From assembly GCA_025966315.1 (NCBI GenBank), contig JAOPUZ010000034.1:1-64000 (forward strand): DNA of 64,000 nucleotides. Reading direction: 5' to 3'. The position numbers and the translations under genes are program-made. Positions 51,325-59,892 of the stretch are shown here, piece after piece. The first letter of the stretch is position 1, and each line of letters opens with the position of its first letter. Below the pieces are notes generated by a model that worked only from the letters and a program-made list of their open reading frames with translations, searched no databases and was not told where the DNA came from. The stretch is from Frankiales bacterium. GTDB taxonomy: Bacteria; Actinomycetota; Actinomycetes; Mycobacteriales; Jatrophihabitantaceae.

Positions 51325-52881
51325 CTACTCGGATGCGGCGTTCTCGGTGCGGTGATGAATCTCGGCGATATCGCCGTCGCGCACCGCTTCCGACACCGAG
51401 GCGTCTACAGCTGCGTCGCCCGTAACGCCACCATCTCTATGTGGTCCGGCAACCTTACTGTCGAGGCAGCCCTTACCAGCGCGATCGGAAGCGTCAGCTA
51501 CGGTCGAATTTTGTGACTCCATCATGCGAAGAACGTTGTCGGCGGTGAGCTTTCGCCATAAGACCAGAACTTTGGTCAGGGTTGTTGGAGCAAGCATCCA
51601 TGCCGAGGAGCGGACAAGCTGCGTTGTCTCTTCCATCTTCTTCGTCGTGCTCAGGTCTGCCAGGGAGAGGACAGCGACTCGCTCGATATAGGCGAGCAAG
51701 ATGCGAGTGGCGGGACGCTGCAGGGGCTTGCCCCCGCCAAGCCTGTCCACTACATAATCGGTTCCGGTGCTCAACGTCCAGGGCAGCCACGTCGCACGGG
51801 CAAGACGCCTCTGATATCGCCGAGAAAACCCCCGCCGATCCGTGCGGCGCCGGGATATTCGTCGCAGTTCAGTGCCTAACAGATCTGCCGCGATGGCCGC
51901 GACCGTCATTCCCTGTCCATGGGCCGGATTCAACGCACAAGCCGAATCTCCCACGACGATGAACCCCTCGACACCATGGCCGCGGTGGTAACGGCGTATT
52001 CGGTTCTCGGTGGAATGGCTGATGTGTATTACGTCCGCCGGAGTGGCCGTATCCAGTACCTGCGCGGCTTCCGGAGACGGAATGCTCGCGACGAATTCCC
52101 GGAAACCTACGTCATCCCGCGGCGGGTAGTCCTTCCGAATACCGACCAATTGGACGAAGGATTTACCGTCCTCAACCGGGAAGACATTCGCGGACCGCAA
52201 CGTAGGCAAGGACACGGAACCGATGATGAGTCTGTCGCCATCGGGGTCTGCCGGTGTGTGGTAGAGCCGGCTGGCGTAGCCGCTGTGGTTGGTGAAGGTC
52301 GTTTCAGTCGGCGGCTGGAAGCCGATGCGAGTTAGCCACTGGGGGGCTGAGGATCCACGCCCACTGGCATCCACCACGAGATCGGCGACGATAGCTTGTG
52401 TGTGACTGCCGTCGTCGGCTTGTGCTATCTCGACACCGCTTATGCTGCTCTTTCGTATCCCGGGGAGTAATTCGTTCACAACAACGCCGGCCAGCACAGT
52501 CACATTGGGAATCCCGGCGACCCGCTTACGAATCTGCCACTCCAGCATCGGCCTAGTCGCCAGCAGAACCCGCGGCGATGCCGCGGCTGTCCCGGCCTGG
52601 GTATCCGCCGGGTCTGGCGGCTTCAGCGGCCACGGCGCAGTCACAACTGCGCCACCGGCGAGCAGCTCATCACCGAGTCCAGGCAGCAGCTTTTCGAGCA
52701 CCGCCCGGCCGCCCGCAAGAAGGACATGATTGTGATGTCCTTGTGGAACGCCTCGGCGCGCCTCGGGCACGTCGGTGAGCTCATCGCGTTCGAAGATGGT
52801 GACCCGTTCAAAGTAGTCACTGAGGACGCGCGCGGCTAACAGACCAGCTATGCCGCCACCGACGACGACAGCGTGGTCCAT
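51325..52881 (-). CDS. FAD-dependent monooxygenase/epoxidase-like protein
   Basis: A 518-residue flavoprotein of the class A monooxygenase superfamily. VVVGGGIAGLLAARVL (5-20) is the FAD-binding loop, RRGVPQGHHNHVLLAGG (42-58) is typical of the branch near terpenoid epoxidases, DASGRGSS (181-188) is the middle motif, and GDSACALNPAHGQGM (311-325) is the GD motif. The last 50 residues are poorly conserved. ATG 52881 gives the natural start; longer versions add no homology. It is divergent from the peptide gene 53189 across a 307-base shared region. I infer it oxidises the prenyl group or the peptide of that cluster. Confidence 0.82.
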   Translation of the reverse strand: MDHAVVVGGGIAGLLAARVLSDYFERVTIFERDELTDVPEARRGVPQGHHNHVLLAGGRAVLEKLLPGLGDELLAGGAVVTAPWPLKPPDPADTQAGTAAASPRVLLATRPMLEWQIRKRVAGIPNVTVLAGVVVNELLPGIRKSSISGVEIAQADDGSHTQAIVADLVVDASGRGSSAPQWLTRIGFQPPTETTFTNHSGYASRLYHTPADPDGDRLIIGSVSLPTLRSANVFPVEDGKSFVQLVGIRKDYPPRDDVGFREFVASIPSPEAAQVLDTATPADVIHISHSTENRIRRYHRGHGVEGFIVVGDSACALNPAHGQGMTVAAIAADLLGTELRRISRRRTDRRGFSRRYQRRLARATWLPWTLSTGTDYVVDRLGGGKPLQRPATRILLAYIERVAVLSLADLSTTKKMEETTQLVRSSAWMLAPTTLTKVLVLWRKLTADNVLRMMESQNSTVADASDRAGKGCLDSKVAGPHRDGGVTGDAAVDASVSEAVRDGDIAEIHHRTENAASE

Positions 52882-53188
52882 ACCACTCGTCCGCACCCTC
52901 AATTCTGACACTTGACGACTCCACTCCCCGCGACTGATGTTGAACAGCACAACAACTGAAGCCGCAGTCTGCGCCCTGAACCCGCTATGCCGCAAGGGAC
53001 TTCCCACCTAAAGGCGCTGCCCCTGCGCGCGCGCACACGAAGAGTCCCGGCCTCGTATGCCATTAGGCCCTCGGGCCCTCGCGACGCGACTCCTAGCAGA
53101 TGCAAACTTCCGCCATGCCGCGCGGGTGCCCATAATCGCGGCTACCTACCCGTAACACTTTCTCTCGATTAAAGAAGGAGCAAATGTC
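52882..53188. promoter_or_regulatory. Shared upstream region of the flavoprotein and peptide genes
   Basis: This 307-base gap separates two divergent starts and should hold both promoters. The right end, from about 53125, is A/T-rich relative to the surroundings and leads into the ribosome site AAAGAAGGAG at 53171-53180. TTGACG (52913-52918) could be a -35 element. No operator or riboswitch can be named with confidence. Confidence 0.4.
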
Positions 53189-53341
53189 ATGAATGAATCC
53201 ACGATCTACGCTGCAACACTGGAAGATATTAATCGGGTCCTCGACGGAGAAGTTGAGCTTCTCGATGTAGCTGCGGATGGGGAAGAAACCGGGATCGGCT
53301 TCCAGCCCATGACGGACTGGCGTCCCGGCGGCTACTGCTGA
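53189..53341 (+). CDS. Putative prenylated-peptide precursor (ComX-like), 50 residues
   Basis: A short reading frame with one of the best ribosome sites in the window: AAGAAGGAG ends eight bases before ATG 53189. The product has 50 residues. The first 33 are acidic and look like a leader (ATLEDINRVLDGEVELLDVA, with Asp and Glu dominant). The C-terminal part, GFQPMTDWRPGGYC, is neutral to basic and aromatic, with its only Trp at 44 and its only Cys at the end. It stands 36 bases before a ComQ-like gene and in the same frame. ComX precursors in Bacillus have the same size, leader nature and a near-terminal Trp that is prenylated. Homology to ComX is not demonstrable by eye. Confidence 0.7.
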   Translation: MNESTIYAATLEDINRVLDGEVELLDVAADGEETGIGFQPMTDWRPGGYC

Positions 53342-53377
53342 CGTTGGAGGGAATGCCACTCCGCGTCGACGGCTGTA

Positions 53378-54427
53378 ATGGCCATACTGAATGAAACAGA
53401 GATTCACGCCGAGCAACTCGGTGGGTTTGGTCAGCGGGTTGTCTGGGCTGCGCATGCCGCGGCTCAGACGACCTGCGGGCTAACCCGAGCGGGGGAGTTA
53501 GCCTGCCGCGTAATCGACGTGACTGGTCGCCGAGGCGTTTCCGCTCATCGCCTGATGTCCGGTGCGGTCGCCGGATGCATACACGGCGAGGTCGAAAGGG
53601 CGGTACCGGTGGCGGCAGCGTCACTGCTCTGGTGGGAAGGCGCCGAATTGCTGGACGATCTCATCGATGGGGCCGATCCGGCTCTGTCGTTGGGCTTCGG
53701 TCACTCCGACGGTGAGCATCAGCCGAGCGAAATCACCCGATCGGAGTTGATGATAACCGCGATCACCCTGCTCACCTTGGTGCCAGCCAGCCTGGTTGCG
53801 GCGCTACCGGTGGCGGCGCAGGTGCGTGGTCGCCTTACTGACGAGCTGACCGGCGCATCAGTTGAGGCGGCCGAAGGACAGTTGGCGGACCTATATCGCG
53901 GTCCCGATGACCTGTCCTGGGCTCGCGTGATGGTCACCTACGGAGCCAAGACTGGCGCCGCCTATGGAAGAGACGCAGCTATGGTCGCGATCCTGGCTGG
54001 GCTGGACGAGCAAGTCGTCGCTGCCTGGCGGGCTTTCGGCCGGATCTTCGGGGTCCTGTTCCAGTTGAGCAACGACAACCATGGCCTGCATAGTGGCGGA
54101 AGCGAGGACCTGTCCAACGCGACGCCGACGTTGCTATTGGCGTATGCGGCGAATTCGTTGGAACCGCAGCGGCGTCATACCCTGCTGCGGTTGAGGTCGG
54201 AGTCGGTCTCTGACGCCTCCGCCCGAGCGGAGTTGCGGCAGCTGCTTTGCTCGCCGGAAGTCCGATCGGGTTACGTTGAGCGTGTGCGGGTCTTACTGCT
54301 TAAGGCCCGCGCTCTGCTCGAGCAGCTTGCGCAACCATCACAACATCGTGACGTGCTGTCGAACTGGCTGGGTTCGGCGGCATGGTCTGCCTCTGTCGAA
54401 CCCGATGGCGAAGGTGGTCGACCATGA
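53378..54427 (+). CDS. Isoprenyl diphosphate synthase-like protein, ComQ-like
   Basis: A 349-residue all-helical protein of the trans-isoprenyl synthase fold. The first Asp-rich motif is intact: WWEGAELLDDLIDGADP with DDLID at 93-97. KTGAAYG (191-197) occupies the place of the conserved Lys-Thr. The second motif is degraded: QLSNDNHGLHSG (229-240) has ND but lacks the last acid, as in ComQ proteins, where QLxND is usual. ComQ binds an isoprenyl diphosphate and attaches it to Trp of ComX. ATG 53378 has no strong ribosome site; a 13-codon frame at 53353 behind GGAGG may couple it to the peptide gene. A plain polyprenyl synthase is the alternative. Confidence 0.78.
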   Translation: MAILNETEIHAEQLGGFGQRVVWAAHAAAQTTCGLTRAGELACRVIDVTGRRGVSAHRLMSGAVAGCIHGEVERAVPVAAASLLWWEGAELLDDLIDGADPALSLGFGHSDGEHQPSEITRSELMITAITLLTLVPASLVAALPVAAQVRGRLTDELTGASVEAAEGQLADLYRGPDDLSWARVMVTYGAKTGAAYGRDAAMVAILAGLDEQVVAAWRAFGRIFGVLFQLSNDNHGLHSGGSEDLSNATPTLLLAYAANSLEPQRRHTLLRLRSESVSDASARAELRQLLCSPEVRSGYVERVRVLLLKARALLEQLAQPSQHRDVLSNWLGSAAWSASVEPDGEGGRP

Positions 54428-54513
54428 AGACCGGCACCGGGGTTCCTGCTTTCTCCCACGAGGCACGAGGTCGCAGCGACGGCCATTCCGCGAAGAGCGG
54501 GCAAGCCCAGTGA
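54424..54513 (+). CDS. Possible 29-residue reading frame linking the ComQ-like and DUF2332 genes
   Basis: ATG 54424 overlaps the ComQ-like stop as ATGA, and its own TGA overlaps a GTG that is in frame with the DUF2332 gene. The product is basic (MKTGTGVPAFSHEARGRSDG at its start) and resembles nothing I know. The ribosome site is weak. It may be a coupling device, a second small peptide, or chance. Confidence 0.25.
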   Translation: MKTGTGVPAFSHEARGRSDGHSAKSGQAQ

Positions 54514-54533
54514 GTGTGCGCGCGGAGGATGCG

Positions 54534-55493
54534 ATGCAGAAGAGCTCCGAGTGCCGAGCCTTTGCGGCCGGTCTGGTTGAGACGGCGCCGCTGGCTGCCT
54601 ACTTCTTCAATTCACTGGCGCGCGAGATTGATGACGGCGGTGAGCTCGGAAATCTTGTAGTCGATCACCCGAGTAGCGCGATTCCGCTGGCTGGTGTCCG
54701 AATGCTCTCGGCTGCTTATCAGCTGACCCTGCGCGGAAAGACCCCTGAGCTGGCGGCCGTTCTGGATGAGGTCATTCATTCCCAAGTGCCGGTCGACTCG
54801 GCGTACGCGAAGGCCTGGGATTTGACCCGCCAAGCCGTCCTCGCCTATCCGGACGAGGTGTATGCCGCGATGTCGACGCCGGTGCAGCAGCAACATCCCG
54901 GGCGGGCTTCAGCACTTTTACAGGGTTTGGCGATGCTGGCGTTCCGCCGCGTGCGGTTGCTGGAAATCGGTGCGTGCGCCGGACTCAGTCTCGCCTTGGA
55001 CCGCTACCACTGGATCGGATCCGGCTGGGAATGGGGCGACCCGTCCTCACCCGTGAAGCTGCCCGCGGACGGTTACTGGCGGCCGCGCGCTGAAATCGTG
55101 CAGCGCGCTGGATGTGACCTGCTGCCCCGGAACGCGGGCAGCCCCGAGGATCGGTTAATCAGTCAATCCTTCGTTCCGCTCGAGCAGCCGGCGTACCAGC
55201 AGCTCCTCGAGCAGGCCATGGTTCTGACCGAACAGGCCGGTATCAAGGTCGAAGCCTCAGCAGCTGCTCCTTGGCTGCGAAGAGCCTTGTCCGAGCGGGC
55301 AGATCCTGGTGTTGCGACCGTGGTCTGGCATTCAATGATGTGGGGCTACGTTGAGCCCAATGAGCAGCGCGAGATCGAAAGCATCTTGGCCGATGCCTCA
55401 TCTCGGATGCCGTTGGCTCGCGTATCGTTCGAACCGGCGGCATGGGGTGACCTCCCGTTACTGCGGGTCTCGGTCTACCCATCAATGTCGTAG
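54534..55493 (+). CDS. DUF2332 family protein
   Basis: A 319-residue protein of the DUF2332 family, common in actinobacteria and uncharacterised. The central RLLEIGACAGLSLALDRYHW (141-160) has the strand-Gly-loop look of a SAM- or nucleotide-binding motif, and HSQVPVDSAYAKAW and VVWHSMMWGYV flank it, but no methyltransferase activity is proven for the family. ATG 54534 is chosen because GGAGG lies six bases upstream; GTG 54510 is the alternative. It sits between the ComQ-like gene and the P450, so a tailoring role in peptide maturation is possible. Confidence 0.8.
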   Translation: MQKSSECRAFAAGLVETAPLAAYFFNSLAREIDDGGELGNLVVDHPSSAIPLAGVRMLSAAYQLTLRGKTPELAAVLDEVIHSQVPVDSAYAKAWDLTRQAVLAYPDEVYAAMSTPVQQQHPGRASALLQGLAMLAFRRVRLLEIGACAGLSLALDRYHWIGSGWEWGDPSSPVKLPADGYWRPRAEIVQRAGCDLLPRNAGSPEDRLISQSFVPLEQPAYQQLLEQAMVLTEQAGIKVEASAAAPWLRRALSERADPGVATVVWHSMMWGYVEPNEQREIESILADASSRMPLARVSFEPAAWGDLPLLRVSVYPSMS

Positions 55494-55579
55494 CTGCCAC
55501 CGTAGCGGCCGGACCCGCAGCGTCTTATGCCTGGTCACTATCGAAAGTCATCGGCTATTGCCGGAAGCAAGGAGTCATC

Positions 55580-56797
55580 GTGGACCTAGCCTCGGTTGCG
55601 GCTGGCCTGTTTACGGCAGAGGGACGCGAGAATCCTTATCCGTATTACCGCGAGTTGCACAAGCGTGGTCCGATAATTCAGGTCGCGCCGGGTCGATTCG
55701 TGGCGGTCGGGTATCACGAGGTGAATCAGCTGATACGGGACACGAACTTCCTGGTCGAGGACGCTGCCCGTGACGACACGGTCTCACTCGACTGGCGCCG
55801 ACATTCCTCACTGGCAGCGGTGAAGAATTCGCTCTTGTTCACCAACTCGCCGGATCACGAACGGATGCGGGGGATGGTGAATGGCGCGTTCACCGCACGC
55901 CGGATCCTGGAAATGCAACCCCGAATAGCCCACCTGGCCGAAGCTCAGCTCGATCAGATGCTCCGCTCGGCTGATGGGGACGGAGTGGTCGACTTCAGCG
56001 CCGACTTCGCCCTGGCTTTTCCCCTCACTATCTTGGGTGAACTCCTGGGTATACCGGAGGTAGATTGCCGCTGGCTACGTCCGCGAGTCGGCGAGTTGAC
56101 CGCGGTCCTTGAGCCGAAGACAGGCAGGAACGACCTCAGCGCCGCCGACGCCGCCGCCTGCGAGCTAACGGAATATCTTGCCAAACTCATCGAGAATCGA
56201 CGCCGGGAGCCACAGGCAGATCTCGTTAGTCAAGTAGCGCATTTCCGGGACACCACCGATAGCACGCTGAGCCGGGACGAGCTGATCGGAAACCTGATCG
56301 CCCTGATGCTCGCGACCGAGTCCACGGGGAACCTGCTCAGCAACGGCGTCGCCATCCTGCTAGAACGGCCTGAGCTATGGACCCAACTTCATGAGCGACC
56401 GGAATTGGTGGACGATTTTATAACCGAAGCCATGCGCTACGACCTGCCCGTGCAGCTGACCAGCCGCAGGGCTCGACATGACTCGGTCCTGGCCGGCTCA
56501 GCCATCACAGCCGGCAGCGCAGTCCTGATCGGCTTGGGTGCGGCCAACCGGGACCCTCGACGGTTTGACAAACCGGACGTCTTCGATCTTCAACGACACG
56601 ACAACCGGCCGATCACTTACGGCGGCGGTAGCCACTTCTGCCTCGGCGCCGCCCTCGCAGCCGTCGAAGTGCGAGCGGTGTTCAGCAGCATGTTCGCCCG
56701 GTTCACGGCGATCGGTAAGGCTGGCGTGCCGGTTCGCCGCGACCGGTCGACGGTGCGTGGCTACGGATCTCTACCCGTAGTGTTCTCGACGCTTTGA
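55580..56797 (+). CDS. Cytochrome P450
   Basis: A 405-residue soluble bacterial P450. The heme loop YGGGSHFCLGAALA places the thiolate ligand at Cys354. The K-helix ExxR is EAMR (283-286), and the I-helix reads LMLATESTGN (242-251), where an acid-Thr pair normally activates oxygen (here Glu-Ser-Thr). No ferredoxin or reductase gene is adjacent, so electrons must come from elsewhere. GTG 55580 has AAGGAG five bases upstream. It is the last gene of the four-gene plus-strand set and is presumed to oxidise the cluster product. Confidence 0.93.
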   Translation: MDLASVAAGLFTAEGRENPYPYYRELHKRGPIIQVAPGRFVAVGYHEVNQLIRDTNFLVEDAARDDTVSLDWRRHSSLAAVKNSLLFTNSPDHERMRGMVNGAFTARRILEMQPRIAHLAEAQLDQMLRSADGDGVVDFSADFALAFPLTILGELLGIPEVDCRWLRPRVGELTAVLEPKTGRNDLSAADAAACELTEYLAKLIENRRREPQADLVSQVAHFRDTTDSTLSRDELIGNLIALMLATESTGNLLSNGVAILLERPELWTQLHERPELVDDFITEAMRYDLPVQLTSRRARHDSVLAGSAITAGSAVLIGLGAANRDPRRFDKPDVFDLQRHDNRPITYGGGSHFCLGAALAAVEVRAVFSSMFARFTAIGKAGVPVRRDRSTVRGYGSLPVVFSTL

Positions 56798-57166
56798 GCT
56801 TGTCCAAGCTTCGCACTGGAATGGCCGCGCGGGCAGTCTCGACAGATTGCCTCATCCCAAGTGCGCACCATCGGCGATCCGGCGAAAGTGCAGCGAGCTG
56901 CGTTGCTGCCTGATCTAACCCCGCGGAGTGCGATGGCCTCCCGAAGTTTCCAGCGCCAAACGATGATCGGCCAGGTTGGCGGGGCGAGCCCGGACCCGAT
57001 GGCGCCAGTTACGTGACCGTTGCCTGCTGGCCTCGGCCTATGTCCGGAACCCGTGCAGGCGAGCCGGAACGCGCCGGAAACACATTGTCCGCGTCCACGA
57101 GCACCTGTGGACGCGGACAATTGCGTACGACCCGAAACGCGGTATGCGCCAGCCGTGGAGGTCGAG
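56798..57166. other. Region between P450 and qcrB without a recognised gene
   Basis: Apart from the terminator at its right end, this 369-base stretch holds only short reading frames with no recognisable motif, for example a Cys- and Trp-containing frame on the minus strand at 56761-57120. It may be a decayed fragment marking the edge of the inserted cluster. Confidence 0.4.
57085..57120 (-). terminator. Strong terminator of the qcr operon
   Basis: TTGTCCGCGTCCAC (57085-57098) pairs over all 14 bases with GTGGACGCGGACAA (57107-57120), loop eight bases. It lies 46 bases past the qcrB stop and is followed on the minus strand by TGTGTTT. It could also stop transcription coming from the P450 gene. 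Confidence 0.85.
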
Positions 57167-58816
57167 CTAGTCCGTGAGTTCGCGATGTTCTTCGCGGATA
57201 CGTTCCTGCTCGGTCGCTTCGATCGCAGCCAGCTCCGCTTCGATTTCGGCCTTCTCGCGTACCGGGTAGAAGAATCCGCGGACCTTGGAGGTGTGTGGGT
57301 TGCCCAGCTTGTTCATCTTCTTGGGTACCGGCGTTCCTGCGTACTGCAGCAAACCGTGACCATGATCGTCAACCGGACCGAGCGGCTGGTGAATCTCGAT
57401 GAACTCGCCGTTGGGCAGCCTTCGGATGATGCCCGTCTCGATGCCGTGCTCGAGTACCTCACGGTCGTGCCGTTGTAGACCCAGGCAGACCAGGTACGCG
57501 AACGCATAGGCGATAGGAGGCAGGATCAGCAATCCGATACGGCCACCCCACGTCATCGCGTTCAGCGAGATGTCGAAGGCCTTCGCGATCAGGTCGTTGC
57601 CGCCGGACAGCAGCAGCACAGCGTAAAAGGTGATCGCCATCGCGCCCAGGCCGGTACGTACCGGAACGTCACGCGGTCGCTGCAGCAGGTTGTGCTTGGC
57701 TCGATCCTTGGTCAGCTTGGCTTCCAGGAACGGATACGCCCCGGCGAAGGTGAACAGGATTCCCGGCAGCACGACCGTGGGCCAGAACACCGCGGGGATC
57801 GTGTGGTGCCAGACCCGAATCTCCCACGAGGGGAACAGCCGGGTGGAGCCATCGAGGAAGCCGATGTAGAAGTCAGGCTGCGACCCGGATGACACCTGAG
57901 CCGTGTTGTACGGCCCGTACAACCAGACCGGGTTGATCTGGGCCAGGCCGCCCAGAGCCGCACAGACCGCGAACACCAGGAAGAAGAAGCCACCGGCCTT
58001 GGCGCTGTACGTCGGGTACATCCGCTCGCCGGACACGGTGTGCTCGGTCTTGCCCGGGCCGGGGAATTCGGTGTGCTTCTGCTTGATCAGCAACGCCATG
58101 TGGGCGCCGATCAACCCGGCCAGGATGCCCGGAATCAGCAGCACATGCACGATATAGAGACGTCCGATGATCTCGTTCCCGGGGAATTTGCCTCCGAAGA
58201 CGAGGAACGACACCCAGGTGCCGATCACCGGGATAGACTGCATGATCGCCTCCGCAATCCGCAGCCCGGTGCCGGACAACAGGTCGTCAGGGAGCGAATA
58301 GCCGGCGAAGCCCTCGAGAATACCGAGGGTGATCAGGCCCAGACCGATCAGCCAGTTCAGCTCACGCGGCTTGCGGAAGGCGCCGGTGAAGAACACCCGG
58401 AACATGTGGATCGTCATAGAGGCGACGAACAGCAACGCGGCCCAGTGGTGGATCTGGCGAAGGATGAGGCCGCCGCGGACATCGAAGGAAATGTGCAGCG
58501 TGGACGCGTAGGCCCGCGACATCTCGACCCCGTTGAGCGGGATGAACGAGCCGTCATACCGGACCTCGGTCATCGAGGCATCGAAGAAGAAGCTCAGGAA
58601 CGTGCCAGTGAGAATCAGAATGATGAACGAGTACAGCGCGATCTCGCCCATCATGAACGACCAGTGGTCGGGGAAGACCTTGTTCAGCTGCTTACGCGCG
58701 CCGCCGGCCAGGCCGAGTCGCTCGTCCGCCCACTTGCCCGCTTTGCCCTGCGGTGTACGGGGATTCTCGTACCGCTTCGGTCCCTTTACTGTGGGCCCGT
58801 TTGCTGTGACGCTCAT
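57167..58816 (-). CDS. qcrB: Cytochrome bc1 complex cytochrome b subunit
   Basis: QcrB oxidises menaquinol and holds the two b hemes. The 549-residue protein has a soluble N-terminal part, then the membrane core with [20 protein letters not shown] and [20 protein letters not shown] (heme-ligand His pairs), a Qo-site GWLxWPE-equivalent loop, and [16 protein letters not shown]. The charged C-terminal extension is normal in actinobacteria. Its ATG overlaps the qcrA stop as ATGA, so this is the final gene of ctaE-qcrC-qcrA-qcrB. The strong terminator follows. Confidence 0.96.
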   Translation of the reverse strand: MSVTANGPTVKGPKRYENPRTPQGKAGKWADERLGLAGGARKQLNKVFPDHWSFMMGEIALYSFIILILTGTFLSFFFDASMTEVRYDGSFIPLNGVEMSRAYASTLHISFDVRGGLILRQIHHWAALLFVASMTIHMFRVFFTGAFRKPRELNWLIGLGLITLGILEGFAGYSLPDDLLSGTGLRIAEAIMQSIPVIGTWVSFLVFGGKFPGNEIIGRLYIVHVLLIPGILAGLIGAHMALLIKQKHTEFPGPGKTEHTVSGERMYPTYSAKAGGFFFLVFAVCAALGGLAQINPVWLYGPYNTAQVSSGSQPDFYIGFLDGSTRLFPSWEIRVWHHTIPAVFWPTVVLPGILFTFAGAYPFLEAKLTKDRAKHNLLQRPRDVPVRTGLGAMAITFYAVLLLSGGNDLIAKAFDISLNAMTWGGRIGLLILPPIAYAFAYLVCLGLQRHDREVLEHGIETGIIRRLPNGEFIEIHQPLGPVDDHGHGLLQYAGTPVPKKMNKLGNPHTSKVRGFFYPVREKAEIEAELAAIEATEQERIREEHRELTD

Positions 58817-59892
58817 GGACGCTCCCAAAATGCCGGACCGATTGCCTCCGGGAAATCACCCTTGGCAACAAAGTACTGCTTCCCGTCGACCTCTTCGACC
58901 CCGATCGGGAGCTTGGGCAGGCTTCGGGTGGCCGGGCCGAAAATCGGCTTGGCATCCTCGAGGACGTTGAACTGGGACTGGTGGCACGGGCAGAGCAGCC
59001 GGCCGGTCTGCTGCTCGTACAGCGACGCCGGGCAACCCGCGTGCGTGCAGATCTTGGAGAACGCGACGTAGTCGCCGAACCCGAAGCCGGCCTGGCCTTT
59101 GCGGGCACGCACCGTCTGACCGGGACGCAGGCGGATCAGCAGCGTCGGCGAGTCACCGGCCTTGACTCCACCGGGCACGCCCGGGAAGACCGTTTCGATG
59201 CCACCCGGCAGCAGGTCATCCGTGCTGATCCGTCGTCCGTCCGCGTAGACCAGCGGCGTGCCGGCGGTGTACAGCGTGTGGAACAGGCTTTGGCCTGGTC
59301 CCTTGTTCGGCTTCTTGATCATCGCGCCGACCAGTGCGACGAGCGGCACCGCGGTCAAGGCGCCGACGGCTAAGCCGATCGTGGACTTCAGGATGGAACG
59401 ACGACCGACGCCCAGGTCGTTGAACCCGGAGATGAGGGTGGCCGAGGTCATGATCTGCTCGGTCACCGGCGACGGCTCGTCGTGCCGGTCCTGCACGGCT
59501 TCTTCCTCGGGCAGCAACCACTTGGCCCACAGGACTACGCCGATGCCGATCGCCGCCAGCGAGATCGCCAGCAGAATGCCGAGCAGCGGGGTGAAGTAGC
59601 GGAAGTCCTGGCTGCCCTGTGAGGGCAGGTGCCATTCGAACGGCACGGCGCCGCAGAACACCACGATGAACCCGACCGCGGCCAGGAAACCGATCAGGAA
59701 CGTCAGGGCGATGATGCGTTCAGCCCGGCGCTCGGCCCGGGTGCCGGCAATCGGGAAACGCTCACGACGATGGACGATGTGGACGCCATCGGCCTCGGCG
59801 CCGAGAATCATCGCCTCTTCGGTGCTCATCTCTGCCAGTTCGTCGGCCGAGGGCACCGCGATCTCGTCGGCCGGATGCTGAGTCTGGCTCAT
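58813..59892 (-). CDS. qcrA: Cytochrome bc1 complex Rieske iron-sulfur subunit
   Basis: QcrA passes electrons from quinol to the c-type heme. The 359-residue protein has three membrane segments in its first two thirds, typical of actinobacteria, and a C-terminal Rieske domain with both cluster motifs: [16 protein letters not shown] and [13 protein letters not shown], giving two Cys and two His. ATG 59892 overlaps the qcrC stop as ATGA; starting six residues earlier would overlap more. The protein works in the bc1-aa3 supercomplex with CtaC, CtaE and CtaF from this window. Confidence 0.96.
   Translation of the reverse strand: MSQTQHPADEIAVPSADELAEMSTEEAMILGAEADGVHIVHRRERFPIAGTRAERRAERIIALTFLIGFLAAVGFIVVFCGAVPFEWHLPSQGSQDFRYFTPLLGILLAISLAAIGIGVVLWAKWLLPEEEAVQDRHDEPSPVTEQIMTSATLISGFNDLGVGRRSILKSTIGLAVGALTAVPLVALVGAMIKKPNKGPGQSLFHTLYTAGTPLVYADGRRISTDDLLPGGIETVFPGVPGGVKAGDSPTLLIRLRPGQTVRARKGQAGFGFGDYVAFSKICTHAGCPASLYEQQTGRLLCPCHQSQFNVLEDAKPIFGPATRSLPKLPIGVEEVDGKQYFVAKGDFPEAIGPAFWERP

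Noticed and set aside
51055-51516. A plus-strand frame of about 153 codons downstream of ctaF
   Set aside because: It runs into the end of the flavoprotein gene, and its sequence has no hydrophobic or catalytic pattern.
53189-54427. The peptide and ComQ-like genes as one protein split by a stop codon
   Set aside because: They share a frame with only the peptide's TGA between them, but the 36-base spacer has no homology-like sequence and each product is complete by itself.
56761-57120. A minus frame of 119 codons with CRDC, considered as a transposase or regulator remnant
   Set aside because: No insertion-sequence ends, no known domain, and it overlaps the P450 end and the qcr terminator.
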